64,000 nucleotides of DNA. Source: Sipunculus nudus. Taxonomy: Eukaryota > Annelida > Sipuncula > Golfingiida > Sipunculidae. Each line of letters opens with the position of its first letter. The first letter of the stretch is position 1. Of this stretch, positions 37,270 through 50,021 are shown piece after piece. The stretch covers positions 41,619,079-41,683,078 of the forward strand of contig CM049309.1 in the NCBI GenBank assembly GCA_026874595.1. Direction: 5' to 3'. The notes beneath the pieces are model-generated. The model was given only the letters and a program-made list of their open reading frames with translations. It did no database searches and was not told the origin of the DNA. Position numbers and translations under genes: made by a program.

Positions 37270-37325
37270 TGGCAGCGGGGGGGGGGGGGGAGGGGGGGTG
37301 GGGGGGGGGGGGCGGGAGAGGGGAT
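37270..37325 (+). repeat. G-run cluster with G-quadruplex potential
   Basis: Several G runs of 7-14 bases separated by single A, T or C bases lie just after the palindrome array. Four or more adjacent G tracts could fold into G-quadruplexes. Such runs are also hot spots for assembly error. Confidence 0.6.
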
Positions 37326-40300
37326 GGTTGGATTAACAACACTTCTGCATATACATACAGGGCAAACAAAGTCTGATCTCTAATTCTGCTGAGGCAGAAT
37401 ATAATTAACAAATGCTGTATTAGATCCTTATTTTATTATCACATCATATTTTTTTATTTTAAAATAATATATATCTGAATATAAAAATTGATTCACAATT
37501 CTAAATTACTTCAAAATAAAACTCAATCAGATAACATCATATCATGCATACAAATGTATATTTATTTTTTTACCACAGATATAAATCTTTTGAATTTGCA
37601 AAACAATAAATATCTATAAGTAATAGTTGATTCTGATTTCACAATTTTAAATTGTGCCTTTATTTATCCATAATTTGCTTCATATTTTATAAATTTATGC
37701 ATACTGATGGGTTGAATTATATTTGAATTTGTTAAAATTATTTAAAAGAAAACTGATTTCTTTTAAAATGCTACATTAACACATTATTGTCATACTCCTT
37801 GAAATACTTTTCAAGGAAAGTTTTGTATATTGGAGTGGAGACTGCATTACAATTTAGGCTTACAGGACAAACAATAACAATTACTGCATAACACTTGATA
37901 GGTAGGGTAGGCCGAGGGGGGGGGGGGGGGGGGGGGTGTCAGCTGCCTCCAAAAGATCTGAGCATTCTTAGGCAAAAAAAATGTTGGCAGTATTTTCATG
38001 AAAATTCTGTGATTAGAGCTTATATTATAGGAAAAATATCCACAGAAATGCCAATTTATAGAACGCCCCCTAGTTATGCTTCGCTCTGAAAAACCATTTA
38101 CTGCCCTCCCCCCCCCCCCCCCCCCACCCCAACTATGCTCAGGCTACAGCCATGGAAAGTATAAACTGTTTGTATTCAAGTTTAGTTTTGTATTATATTT
38201 GGCACGTCAGCAGTCAACTGAGCTATAATTTACAAGTGTCCCAGGACACGGGATACCAGCGGGAAATCAGCACTGTTTACGTGAACGACTTTGCAAATAT
38301 TGATCAAACATATATTATCCGTATTATTTAAAAAGTATACAGAATAATGCATTGTTTAATATAGCCTCAAGCTGATCAAGGGCCAGGATTGTTAGAATAA
38401 GGTCTCAGTCAAATGAAAACATTATCCGGCAAATCATTCCACTTGGCCGCATTCAAAGCATGACACAATTGGGCCGTCCAAGTTGGTACAGTAGCCAGAA
38501 GTATTCATATTAAATGATCCTATAAATGGAAGTTCAAAGGCGAAACCGCGTTTTCAGAATGCGGATTGGTCAGTTTTCGAGATACATAGGCCATGTTTGG
38601 AGGCAATGGGGAATATTTATTGTTGGGCTGGGGTTGAGAACGGTCAAGCAGGGTATTGTAAAGGCACGTGCCAGCACTTCACATATAAGGCTAGCAGACT
38701 GGTCTCCACCTTATATTGACTCCCGGTTGAAATTCAGACCCACGAAAGCCTGAAAGACATGCACGGACGGCCAAAGACCAATAATCCCCTCCTCAGACCT
38801 CTGGGACCTCTCCTCTTCTTTGCTCACGATCAGCCGCCTTCTCCGCCGCGGTTCACGATTTACGCTACGTCCTTTGTATACAAATAGTGCTGTTGCTTTT
38901 CAAATACGTGACCGGCTCCGATACATGCAAGTCCGACCACTCCTCACTCTCCAAATACCATGTAAAGAATCTTTCGTGTTTCATGATACAATGTGAACAG
39001 TGGCTAACTGAACAAGAAACATTTTTGCGCTTGGAAACCATGACTCCAGTACTTATAAATGGACTTTTTTTCGATTCCGAGATTAGGTATAGGCTGCTTT
39101 AAAACAATGAACGACAGTCACGGTTATGGTATGACATGACACCATTACTTTGGCATCAGGTACCTAAAATTTCTTCTTCTTTGCTTTATTTAGTTTAAAT
39201 GTTGAGTTTTCTACCGTTTTTCGGAAGCATGAGACATTTGAATTATATCTTGTATTCCTGTTTTTTTTTTTCAGATTAGCGGAATTATACTTCAAACACA
39301 AAGTGCAAAGAAGAATAATAATATAATGCTAATACAATAACCAGCATTAGATATATCCTTGTACATGTACATTGCAACAATTTTATATAGTAAGGAAGAG
39401 AGCTTCAGCTGGGTCAAGTGTAGTAAACGTCCATACTGAACTCGTCCAACTGAACTCCCGGGTGGTCACGTAACCGGGAAACAGTTGCTTTCGTTTTATT
39501 GAGGTCTGCAGGAGACAACCAAATAGCGCCATATTTATAGCCAACAAGGAATTGCAATTCACACATCCACAACAAATTAAGGTCCATTAGTAAAGGTCTG
39601 TCCGGTCTCTACTACCCCAACAACCGAGGTTTGTTGATGTCTTTATAATGTATATACATGTCACCTATCTGCCCACGGTAACACGTTCTTGATAATACAT
39701 GTAAGTACCTCTACTTACATAACACTTACATGCCTCGTATTGCCCGAGGAAGATGAACTTAACTGTTACGTTTCTGTTAAGTAATCTATCTGTAGGTCCA
39801 TTAATTAAAAATCACACATGTAACACGTGTATGCATGAAAAGAGATTAGGGCACACTTCCGTGGAGAAGGTTGAAAAATGTCTTGTTTTGTTCAGATATG
39901 ATTAAAGCAGTCTTTCAATAGAAATAGTCGGCAAATACTGGAACCCCAACCCCCCCCCCCCCATTCATCAATTATAGAGTAAAATCTATGAAGCGAATAA
40001 CCTTAAGAATTAAGTAAAAAAATAAATATCAGAAAGTTCCCCCCACCCTACCATCCCCGCCTTCGCCCCTCAAAAAGATTAATACACAAATAAACACATC
40101 GACCCCTATAAGCTTCCCTCCCTACCGAGCAGGCTTAAAATTCTACCGAAAAAACACGTGAAACTGAACCAAAATCGAGGGCCTCATTTATGAAATATTT
40201 AGTTTACAATAGAAAATTCATCAGAAAATCAGTTATTAACTTTTCGAAACTGTTCGAACAAAAAAGGTTGTAATATATATATATATTGTAACGTATATAT

Positions 40301-40619
40301 TCATGTATATATAATCTGAATTATTCAGTATGAATTAAATCATGCTAAGGATACAAATGAGAACATTTGTATATATAAATTTTACACATTGTGATCCTCT
40401 TGATTAAATATATCTTTTATTCTCCTTTCGGTCACGAGAAGTCGTGACTTCAGACCTTTATATTAAGAGCTGGTTATCTTTCGAATGCTAATTTCAGGAG
40501 TTATTTGCGCCAGGACACAGGATCTACAGGGAAGTATACATATACTTAGATATGTAGGCGTTTAATGACTAATCATATTATAATGGTGCTATTGTAAATA
40601 TTGAGGAAGATAACAACCA

Positions 40620-40684
<65 letters not shown>

Positions 40685-40985
40685 TGCTAACATCTATGCC
40701 AGTGAAATACTGGCAAGTGTTGTTATGTTTATAAACTCACAAGTTCGATTATTGAAGTATACGCACACATTTATTTGATCTACAGGATTTGACCAAGAAA
40801 CTTGTTAAATATATGCAACTAAATGGTCGACCAATAAAAATTGGTCAAAAGGCCCAATGAGTTTGGTCACTATACATAACCAAGGCACCAACACGCGGAC
40901 ATTTCCGACTAATCCCGAAGTCTGTAAGCACAGGGTTCCTCCCACACGCGTGTATCCAAATACATGTGGTTTATAAAAATAAATG
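37326..40985. other. Spacer, no recognised gene
   Basis: AT-rich DNA with G or C homopolymers (about 37917-37936, 38109-38124, 39948-39961) and a (TA)n array at 40622-40682. The stretch 38440-38960 is GC-richer and could hold a promoter or first exon, but no frame or splice pair could be defended. Confidence 0.45.
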
Positions 40986-41034
40986 TGATTCTTTGAAATA
41001 AATTTATTTTAAACCTCAAGGGCTGACTTGTGAA

Positions 41035-41157
41035 CCAAAATCGTGAATAAAAAATTGATATCGTGGTATCGCAATAATAGGAAAGTTGACGGTATGATAA
41101 CCGTAGCTGTCAGATATCGTGATAATACCGTATATACCGGTAACCGTCCCAACCCTA
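41035..41157 (-). mobile_element. Possible decayed hAT-like MITE end
   Basis: On the minus strand the sequence reads AGGGTTGGGACGGTTACCGG, then alternating ATCGTGATA-type motifs. This layout resembles termini of short hAT-derived elements. No partner terminus or target duplication was found. Confidence 0.3.
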
Positions 41158-41455
41158 TAACCAACATTGGTTGAAATAACCAATGTGTTGGTTGAATCTA
41201 CCAATATCATCTCAACCAACCAAATTGGTCATATATGTGTGCTTAGGTAACCAATATTTCGGTTATCAATTGACCAATATATTGGTCAAATCTACACACA
41301 ACATTTTTATTCTGTTAACCATTAAAAATTTGTCAGAACAACTAACTGTTTTGGTTAGTACTTTAACAATGCATTGGTTAAGATAAACAATATCTTGGTC
41401 AAAACAACCAGAATTGGCTTAACAAATTAAATTGGTTACATATTTAACCAATCTG
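41158..41455. repeat. Dense TTGGT/ACCAA inverted-motif array
   Basis: About 16 copies of TTGGT or ACCAA in 300 bases, often as TTGGTT or AACCAA and arranged in both orientations so that short stems such as AACCAAATTGGT form. The spacing is irregular (about 10-40 bases). It has no coding frame worth noting. Confidence 0.7.
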
Positions 41456-41899
41456 TTATTTGAGTGTACATTTACTTTATCATTCATGTCTTCCTCACAT
41501 CAACCTATTCTTTATACGTCCAACGATAGTAACAAGTCACGGATCATCGAAAACCTGAATGCCTCCTCGCCCCATTCCGATTCGCAAATGTATACCCATC
41601 ATTACTGACCAAGTCTTCAAGTTAATCATACCGGTGTATGAATTTCTTGCCACGAGCACAGCGCCACCAAACAAATGTAAAGATATTTGTACATATCTTA
41701 TTGAGACAGTATCCCACTGAAAATCTTTATTACTTTAACTTTTAGAAAAAAAATGAGCCAACATTCCTCATTACTTTCAATACATCCCTAACACGATAAA
41801 AAGCCCGGTTACCGGATTTATCAGCTAGTACCTTGTTTGTGGATATTATCGTTTTTTTACTAATTATATATGTCCTTTTATAATATAACAATAAGAGCG

Positions 41900-42560
41900 A
41901 AATGTACATAAACAGCAGTTATCCTATAGATGAAACTTTTACCCTTGCACCACGGTCAAGAACAGTATTTACAATGTATACGCAAGGTTATGTTTAGTGG
42001 TAGAATGAATGACAAATTAAATGAGCATACAATGAATAACATTTATTCAAAATGGCATTTTTACAGATATTCCAATTTGGTCGATCGGAAATACAACAGT
42101 TTTATGTGTCTTTTAACCAATATCTTAAGTAGGCCTGCAGGCTAACATCGGCATCATATCAATATTGATTATTCGATTGCAATGTGATTTTAAGTTGTAG
42201 GTGGCGCTACCTACGCTGACTCACTTAGGCAAGCAGTTATCATTTTCCCACTTTTCAGTAGATGAAATACAACAGACTAATACCTTAAGTTTCATTTTAT
42301 AAAGAATCATTCCATAGAAAATGAAAATCAAATGAACATAAATTTACAGGAAATAATTTTGAAAATGGCATCCTTACAGAAACATTCAATGTTGATCAAT
42401 CGCAAAATATGACAACTGATGTCTTTTGACACATTTTTCGGACGTTTTGTCTGTTATCAAATAGCCCAGGATGTGCTACAGCCATCAGCATCAAATCTTA
42501 TTTGGATAACAAAGCGTTATAATATAGGTTTATAAAATGCCCCCCCCCAACACACACACA
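41900..42560. repeat. Palindrome-bearing repeat, ~340-bp units
   Basis: The core AGGTGGCGCTACCT lies at 42199-42212. Flanking phrases recur: AAAATGGCATTTTTACAGA (about 42050) against GAAAATGGCATCCTTACAGA (about 42361), and TCGATCGGAAATACAACAG against TCAATCGCAAAATATGACAA. These also resemble the phrases next to the 46.5-47.3 kb cores. Confidence 0.6.
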
Positions 42561-43680
42561 CTAAGCGAAAATAATGTGTAATATAAAAAGAAATTACTTT
42601 TTAACATTTGAACCTAAGAATACATGGACGCATATGTCGACAACATATACAGTGGTTTGCACACACATGACCACAGAAAGCACCAACGAAGGTTAATACA
42701 ATTATAGGTTTAGTGTTAAGCCGGAACATACACTATAAGTAATTAAAAGTCTATTTTGTGTTTCTGTGAGGCGATATCGCTTATTGAGGGATTTACTTAC
42801 ACCAAAAACTCCTTGGATGTCCTTATAAAACGATAGCCGATTGCAAATGTAAACGGAAAACCGTTCTGCCCGTTTAGGCTTGAACATAACTAAATAATTG
42901 CTCATAATAAATAAAAGTCTTTGATTAAAGCATGATGAGGACTTAAACAAATTTCGCTGAAAAGTAAATAAAAATATGACTTTGGATTGCAGAAAGGACC
43001 TATACAACCCTATAGAGGGGACGGGTTATAATTACACGTGCTGGTCATATATATATATTGATGGCAACACAGTGGTAGAGTCTTGGATCCGCTACAGCCC
43101 TATATACTATACTGCATATATAGTCAATGGCATGGCACAGGTAGAAATATCTTATATATCCAGCCGGACATATGTGATCTGAACCGGACAGCTATATTTT
43201 GTCAGGACCTTATCAAAAACTAGTCAGTTGTCAGAGACCACATTGACAACTTCCGCCAGGATCACCAACTTTGCTTTGTGCTCCATAGAAAATGTGTGTA
43301 ACGGTTTACCTGGTTGGATCCCAGATCAGCTCTAGAACAAAGGCGCCAAAGTAAATGGCCTTCGTCTGGGATAGAGATATCTAGATTGTCTTGAAGGATT
43401 TATCGTTTTGTATCAACTTATTCATCTATAAAAATCGGAGTGAAGGTGCTTATAGACAGAGCAAGCAAGCAAGCGCATAAGCAAGTAAAATTTCGTGGGC
43501 AGTGTACTCAGAGGAATAATCAGGACTTAGTGATTTTGTTTGATTATGTGGACTCTTGTGATCATCGATATATATATATGTGTGGTACGGCTCTCCAGAG
43601 AAATGTTGGTGTATTTTTTTTTATATATTTTATTGTTTTGCTTACTCAAGTCTTATTCGTCTTTTGGAGTATATGTGTGA
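42561..43680. other. Spacer, no recognised gene
   Basis: A 68-codon plus-strand frame at 42976-43182 and shorter ones are not recognised. The rest is AT-rich. Confidence 0.4.
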
Positions 43681-43689
43681 GTTATAGCC

Positions 43690-44345
43690 GGTTTGGTTTA
43701 TCGTTTAAAAGAAACTGGAGGTCCATTCCTTCGGGGGTGTGACATGTTTACATTTCTGTCGTAGTTTTTGGTTATAATTCGGACAGCTGGTTTTTTTTTT
43801 GGTACCATATTGATAGTAGACGATAAAGAAAACCCCAGATGCTTAGGGCTTAGTCAATATGTGGTTGAATGATTCTCGCATGACCTTGGTCAATGATTGC
43901 AGAGACAGAATGCTTGATATACGGTAAAGAACTCCTGTCTTTGAAGATAGATTTTTGCATGTGGTATCAAGGATAAAATAGCATCTATAATCACGCCAAG
44001 TAAATTTGTCTCATCAGAACAAGGTATAAAGATGAATCCAATATTTAAACTGGTGTTTCTGGTAAAAGAAATCCTTTTAAAATTACAGGAGCATGACAGT
44101 AGATTTATTATAATTTAAAGAGAGTAGGTATTGGTCATACCAGGTTTTTACCTGATCTACAGTTCGCTGTAATTAACTCTCAGCTTCATCAGCATTTTTC
44201 CATGGCAATATACAGTGACATCATCTGCGTAGGACTGCATGACAATACCATCAGTATTTAGCACAGCTGGAAGATCGTATATGCGTATTTTACTGTCTGT
44301 AACCGATTATGAAGATGTGAATGAACCCAGGCCACTGTATTACTA
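43690..44345 (-). pseudogene. Non-LTR retrotransposon reverse transcriptase remnant (YADD)
   Basis: On the minus strand the sequence encodes DLPAVLNTDGIVMQSYADDV: the DLP block and the catalytic YADD box of a LINE reverse transcriptase. After a frame change come VDQVKTWYDQYLLSLNYNKS and VMLL, the thumb region. After further frame changes come TNLLGVIIDAILSLIPHAKN, LSSKTGVLYRISSILSLQSL and PAVRIITKNYD, the usual C-terminal part of Jockey/CR1/RTE-like elements. At least three frameshifts and several stops show that it is dead. No endonuclease domain was seen. This element differs from the LINE remnant at 10.8-11.3 kb. Confidence 0.8.
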
Positions 44346-45100
44346 ACAAAGCCAAAGGTATACCGTTTTTCCATTAATATTTTTTATTTATAGTTGTCGT
44401 GACAACCCGACTCAGTAGGCAATGATAATTGGGCTGGTAAGCTTACTTGAGTCGTGATACAAGCAGTAACGAGGAATGCGTCGCAGTGATCTTCCATCAT
44501 ATTGCATTCATATTGTTGTAAACAGCCAATAATCCTAACATTATGCTACGAATGATGCATAAATGCAAGAGTATACATATGAACTCACAAACGAAACTGA
44601 AACCCCGTCTCTATGGTTACGAGTAATTTTACTGTGTGCTTGCAAACATGTGGAGGAATTTTCCAATATGCTGAGTTAGAACGGATCTAACTTTTCTCGT
44701 TCATGTTTGTTGTTTTTTTAAAGTACACAAAAAATGCAAACGATTAGTCTGATTTATGTCAATTGACAGTGTATCTGTAGGCCATGAGGCGTTGTTAGAA
44801 ATGATGAAAATATTTGCACCCTCATGTGGCCTTATAATGCGTTCCTCAGACTTAGATGTAATGGCACTCTGGCAGGGCCGATATGGCGCTATATTAATAG
44901 TATCAAATCATTTGGTTAGGTCGAAAAACAAACGGCTATAACTTTCCCCTGATCCATAATTTTATATATATAATTTGAAATTTGTCAAGAGCAGTTATTT
45001 TTTATCTTTACCGGCACATAAATGAAATCTGGTGTTTTAATAATATAAATACATGCATGCCTCCCTATGGATGTGGAAATGTTATTCCCATGGTAAAATG
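44346..45100. other. Spacer, nothing recognised
   Basis: AT-rich DNA with no repeat family or exon that can be supported. Confidence 0.4.
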
Positions 45101-45103
45101 CAC

Positions 45104-45370
45104 GGTCACCACCACTATCATCATCAACACCAGCATCATCATCATCAACACCACTGTCACCAATAACACTACCACACCACCATCAATGCACCAGCATTAT
45201 CACCGTAATCACTATAGCAACAACATCCTCATCAACAACGGTTGTGATGATGGTGATGATGATGGTGGTGGTGATGATGATTATGATGGTGATGAAAATG
45301 ATGTTTGTTGTAGTGACAAAGATTATGATGACTTTGGTGGTGCTGATGACGACGATGATGACGATGTTTT
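45104..45370. repeat. Trinucleotide-like tract: (CAY)n then (GRT)n
   Basis: The first half (45104-45235) is rich in CAC/CAT/ATC triplets on the plus strand. The second half (45240-45370) is rich in GAT/GGT/ATG triplets, the reverse complement, so the two halves can fold on each other. The 154-codon frame across it (Thr/Asn/His-rich then Asp-rich) is low-complexity translation, not a recognised protein. Confidence 0.75.
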
Positions 45371-46490
45371 GCACAATTGGGAAAATAAAAAAAGAACGCA
45401 ATGGCCTTGGGTACGATCAAAGACAAACAAATACCCTATGCAGTAATGTCCATCCTATTGATCACCTCACGCAAGAGTCAGCTATCTTGGAGCCAAGGGC
45501 CAAGAGGGGTTCGAGTTCTCGTACAACAACCAGTACACAAGACACTGTATACTTTATACAGCTTTACACTGAAAGATACGTGCAATCACGCTTCATTGTA
45601 AGTCCAGACTTGGGTATGAGACATGTTTAGTTTGGGATTACAAAACTCGTCAGTCTGTCCATGCGATAATTGAAGTACGCTTGTGGGACCACTAAGAACC
45701 GATTTAGGGGCTCAGGAAGACCCTACAAGCACTCTCAGCTCACACCCCAAGGCTGTCCACTTGATGGTTCCCATGTAGTAGAGTACATGACGGCAGATGC
45801 TAATCACGTACTGACTGACCTACTCTTTTGTACCTAGTCTTCCCACGTGTGACGACACAAATAAAAACTTTCCATGAACATGCGCATTACGTGAAAGATG
45901 GCATGTCCGGGTAAAGTGACCCAACTTCGCGAATTTTGTCAAATTAATTAACAAAAAACGCAATGGCTCCGAAAGGAAACTCGCCCTTACATATTAGGTG
46001 TTTTATCGTTTATATTTGTTTATATGTGACTATATAAGCTTGCTTTATCGATATTCCAGAACCCCCCCCCCCCCCCTATATTTTATACGATATAGTTGAA
46101 GAGATCTGATTGATACAGCGATTATCAATCCCTGCACGAGAAACACTTGGCGGCCACTCCATGTTGGTTAAACATCTGTAATTAAATAACTGACCACAAC
46201 GATAATGGTGACATGAATTTTCTGTTATACTGTGCTTGTAATAAGGGGTAAATTTTTCACCTTTTTTATTGTTTCGCGAGGGTACAATTTTCGCGATGCC
46301 ATCATACATTAACTACAGAGTATATTCATTATTGCAAGAAATACTTATATTAATTTGTATTTTTAGTTCGCTCGGTGAACGAACGCGATGGCGCAGCGTC
46401 CATCTTCCACTGTCTGTTCCCAAATACCTCAATAGCCTCTGCAGATATCATCATGAAACTTTGCAGAATTTTTTAATCATGTGATGGCTA
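45371..46490. other. Spacer, possible SINE-like fragment near 45500
   Basis: A B-box-like GGGTTCGAGTTCTCG at about 45506-45520 is followed by ACAAGACACTGTATACTTTA, which resembles SINE bodies. There is no clear A box or duplication. A CGCGAGGGTACAATTTTCGC motif near 46274 belongs to a dispersed CGCGAA-type repeat. Confidence 0.35.
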
Positions 46491-47400
46491 CGCAGAAATA
46501 AGATTTTGGTGGCGCTACCTATGTTGACCTACTTTTTGCGGGCTGAAATGATCTTTTCCTCTTTTTCCAATAGAAGTATTAACATTTTGACTTTCATATC
46601 ATAGTCAACAGTTCCACAGAGGAAGAGGAATAAAAAAAGTATAAATCCAATAATATTATTTTTAAGATGATGTCTTAACGGAACTTCAAATTTTGGCAAA
46701 ATTTCGATCGGTAAATTTGGCAATTTGTTGTGTTCCAATACATTATGCTATGTGTGTTATCAAATATCTCAAGACCTCCTGCAGCCTTCAGCACCAAATT
46801 TCACAGGAATATTGAGCATGTGCCTGGTATTTGATTTTGACCTGCAGGTGGCGCCACCTGTACTGACCTACCTTCTGTAGACTGTAATTGTATTTTCTGC
46901 TTTTTCCAAAACATGTCATAAAGTATTAATGTTTTGGCTTTCATATCAAAGTAAACAGTTCCTAAGAGGAAGGGGGAATGAAATAAGTATTAACCCAATT
47001 AAATTATTTTTAAGATGGTGTCTTAACGGAACTTTAAATTTTGGCAAAATTTCGATCGGTAAATTTGGCAATTTGTTGTGTTCAAATATATTATGCTACC
47101 ATTTGTGTTACCAAATATATTAGAAACCCCTGCAGTCTTCAGCACAATTTTCACAGGAATATTGAGCATGTGTCTGCCATTTGATGTTCACCTTTAGGTG
47201 GCCACCTACCTTGACCGAGATTCTGATAGATGTAATAGTCTTTTCTGCTTTTTCCATGATATGTCATAAAGTATTAATATTTTTTTCGCTTTCATATCAA
47301 AGTTTACATTTCCTTAAAGGAAGGGGAATAGAATGTGTATAAATTCAGCAAAATTATTTTCAACGTGGCAACTTTACAGTAGCTCTAATTTTGTCTTCTG
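46490..47400. repeat. Palindrome-bearing repeat, three units of ~345 bp
   Basis: Cores lie at about 46508-46520 (GGTGGCGCTACCT), 46846-46859 (AGGTGGCGCCACCT) and 47196-47208 (AGGTGGCCACCT). Each unit carries the phrases TTTTCTGCTTTTTCC, AAGTATTAA, TTTCATATCA, TTTAAGATG(A/G)TGTCTTAACG and AAATTTCGATCGGTAAATTT, the last two being clearest in units 1 and 2. Units 1 and 2 are well conserved and unit 3 is more decayed. The apparent ORFs here are translations of the repeat. Confidence 0.85.
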
Positions 47401-47775
47401 ATTAATCTGTTCCGTTCATCCTTTACTGTCACATTTTTAGTTTGTTTACTCTGTAAACTTGTGCAATGGCATAGTGATCACTGGGAAATTCATGAATGGA
47501 ATTTTTTCATTCACTTTGTTATTTCATAATCGGCCACCATCATGTACAGTAATTCACAGAGTGAACATTAGACCCCTGGGTCTTGTTATATCATAGAATT
47601 CTTTTATGAAGAAGTTAACTATGTAAGATCAAATGTAATTCATAATATGTATAATGTGCCTTTTGGCATGCCTTTGACGATGGGGCCTCTTATTCAGGAA
47701 GGATTTTTTTCGCGATAAATTCCTTTCCGCAAATATCGAGAAAAGGAAACCTTCGCAAACCAAAAAGCAACCACA

Positions 47776-47869
<94 letters not shown>

Positions 47870-48315
47870 GACATGCGCGGTTACTTACCTGTAAAATGAG
47901 ACAACATTCTTCAAAGATCGCAATAATTTTACTTAATAATACGCTTGGTCACAGTCGCTCAACCTTAACTGGGATTATCAGAAAAATACGTTGAATGTTA
48001 ATGTTGATATTTCAACAAGGAAGATTTTCTATAAATCCTGAGTATTAGAGTATTTAATGACGTCGCTGACTGAGAAGACAACTGTTATAATAGTGTACGT
48101 ATGGTCAACTGCATCACCCGAAACGGAAGTGTAAGCATTCATGTCTTATGAATTACTCCTTTCCCCTACATAGAAAACCTGAACTCTAAAAGGCTAAATA
48201 ATCACATATTCTTGTCAAGCCACCATCTGCTGTCAATAGAAAGCGTATTCTACAGGGCATGCATCTATCCTCTGAAAAACAAAAATAAAGCAAGTATCCA
48301 ATCTGAAATGCAATA
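47401..48315. repeat. Spacer with a long (TA)n array and CGCGAA repeat fragment
   Basis: Two (TA)n blocks (about 47777-47818 and 47820-47864) are split by a GA. Just before them a CGCGATAAATTCCTTTCCGC...CCACAGTA block matches the fragment at 11535-11600. No gene was recognised. Confidence 0.55.
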
Positions 48316-48326
48316 AGTTGATACTT

Positions 48327-48597
48327 TTTTTTGGTGGAAGTAACCGCCTCCATTATTTTAATGCTGACTTATCTAATTCTTAACCTAAGTATGTACATCT
48401 GCAGAGTTTCCATTTCGGTTTGGGACTACGTGACAGGGCGGTAGCACTCGCTTCCTATCATTTCTTTTATTTATGTATCCTGGTGTCACCCAGGCCCGGT
48501 GTCTACTGCACCTGCGGGTCTTGGGTGTGTAATCATCTCCATTGCTGGGTCATAACACCGAGGAATCCCCCAAAGACGCACTCGTATGTGGGTGATT
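48327..48597 (-). mobile_element. tRNA-derived SINE, copy 3 (5'-truncated)
   Basis: It contains the SINE body of copies 1 and 2 but stops before the tRNA-like head. The 3' end (A-rich on the minus strand) lies at the low-coordinate side. It is flanked by an 11-bp duplication AGTTGATACTT at 48316-48326 and 48598-48608, so the truncation happened at insertion, as for LINE-driven retrotransposition. Confidence 0.85.
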
Positions 48598-48608
48598 AGT
48601 TGATACTT

Positions 48609-49959
48609 GTTCATAAACATCCTGTATTGATTATTCTTGCGTAAAACAAATCTTAATTCCTATTCAACATTTTGGTCACATGCTCATTACTCAAAGGAGA
48701 TTCTTATCATCAGTTGATCATTAATTACATATTAGCTTGCTTACGAACTCATTTTCCTTTTAGTAAGACACACAACTACCTACAGATATGACTATGTTTC
48801 AAAGTATGACGAAAACTCAGCGCTATTCAGTGAAATCTCTGTATACGTAACCGTACTGTTATAGTTTGCAATGCCATTACGACGTCTAACATGCCAGAAA
48901 TACAATCGTTCGATTCATTTCAATTGGCATGAGTGTTAAAAGGATAATTCAATAAATATGTGTCCCCATAAACTGTAAACAGTCTGTGCTGAATCGCCAG
49001 GCTTTCTTGATAATCAAGGCAGTGTGAGTACCGCTTAATGACATACAGCAGCTCCGTGTTCGGGGTATACACAGGGTTGCACTGTATATAACGTTTTATA
49101 TAGCACATAATAAACCATTGTACTAAGAAATACATGAGAGTCCTGAAACGTATGTACAGACACGCTTTCTCCAATACCTTACCCACAGTTGACAATAAAT
49201 AAAACATTTGTGTGATTCCCACATTGTTACATATGTGTAACCACACTCCGTCAATATTTTGTTCTCGTTCACATAATGGAATATACAACAACAGCGCTTA
49301 GAAGTATTAAAAAAAAATGTTGAAACATTACATAGCCCCCGGCTTATATCTGGATTCTTGCCAATAAATACACTTTACGCAGAGTTTGCGCATTAACCAG
49401 CAACGAAGATTCACTTAGTTCGGGTAAACAATTACACAAACAGAGTATGAGTATGGGATATTCAGCATATCAAGTCATTTAGAATCGCTCCGCAGGACCT
49501 GAGAATACGCTGCATTATTCAGCATGGATGACGAGTTTGTATGTGTAGACAAGTTGAGTAAACATATTATCATGTCCACTGAGCAGACTACACTCTCCCT
49601 AATCACATGAATACCGGCTCGAGTTGACCCTCCGATGACTGGCATGTATTGACGTTGTAAAGAGGGCCCGGGGACCCGGGGAGACCGGTGACTGGTGGGG
49701 CGTACATAATCACTGTCATGTGTAAATAACAATTATTTAACCTCAAAGAAGACTACTTAATAAACCTGCCGAATCTTGATATCTATTTATCTGTAAAAGT
49801 AACATTTGGTCTGCGACTGAGGATCCTTTCTGTGCCCGTTTCTATCCCCATACAAAGATATAACAATGTACTTGAAAGAAAAAATACCTTACAATATTTA
49901 AATGTATGCCCGTGTAAATAAAAACGACATAGGCTCTTAATGTTTTAAGATTATGTTAG

Positions 49960-50021
<62 letters not shown>

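Noticed and set aside
43060-43100. tRNA A-box-like CAGTGGTAGAGTC
   Set aside because: No B box or cloverleaf could be drawn downstream at the right distance.
44982-45446. 154-codon frame, Thr/His/Asn-rich then Asp-rich
   Set aside because: It is a translation of the CAY/GRT microsatellite, open because these triplets lack stop codons.
48920-49291. 123-codon minus-strand frame
   Set aside because: Rich in Tyr, Cys and Ile as expected from AT-rich noise; no domain or regulatory context.
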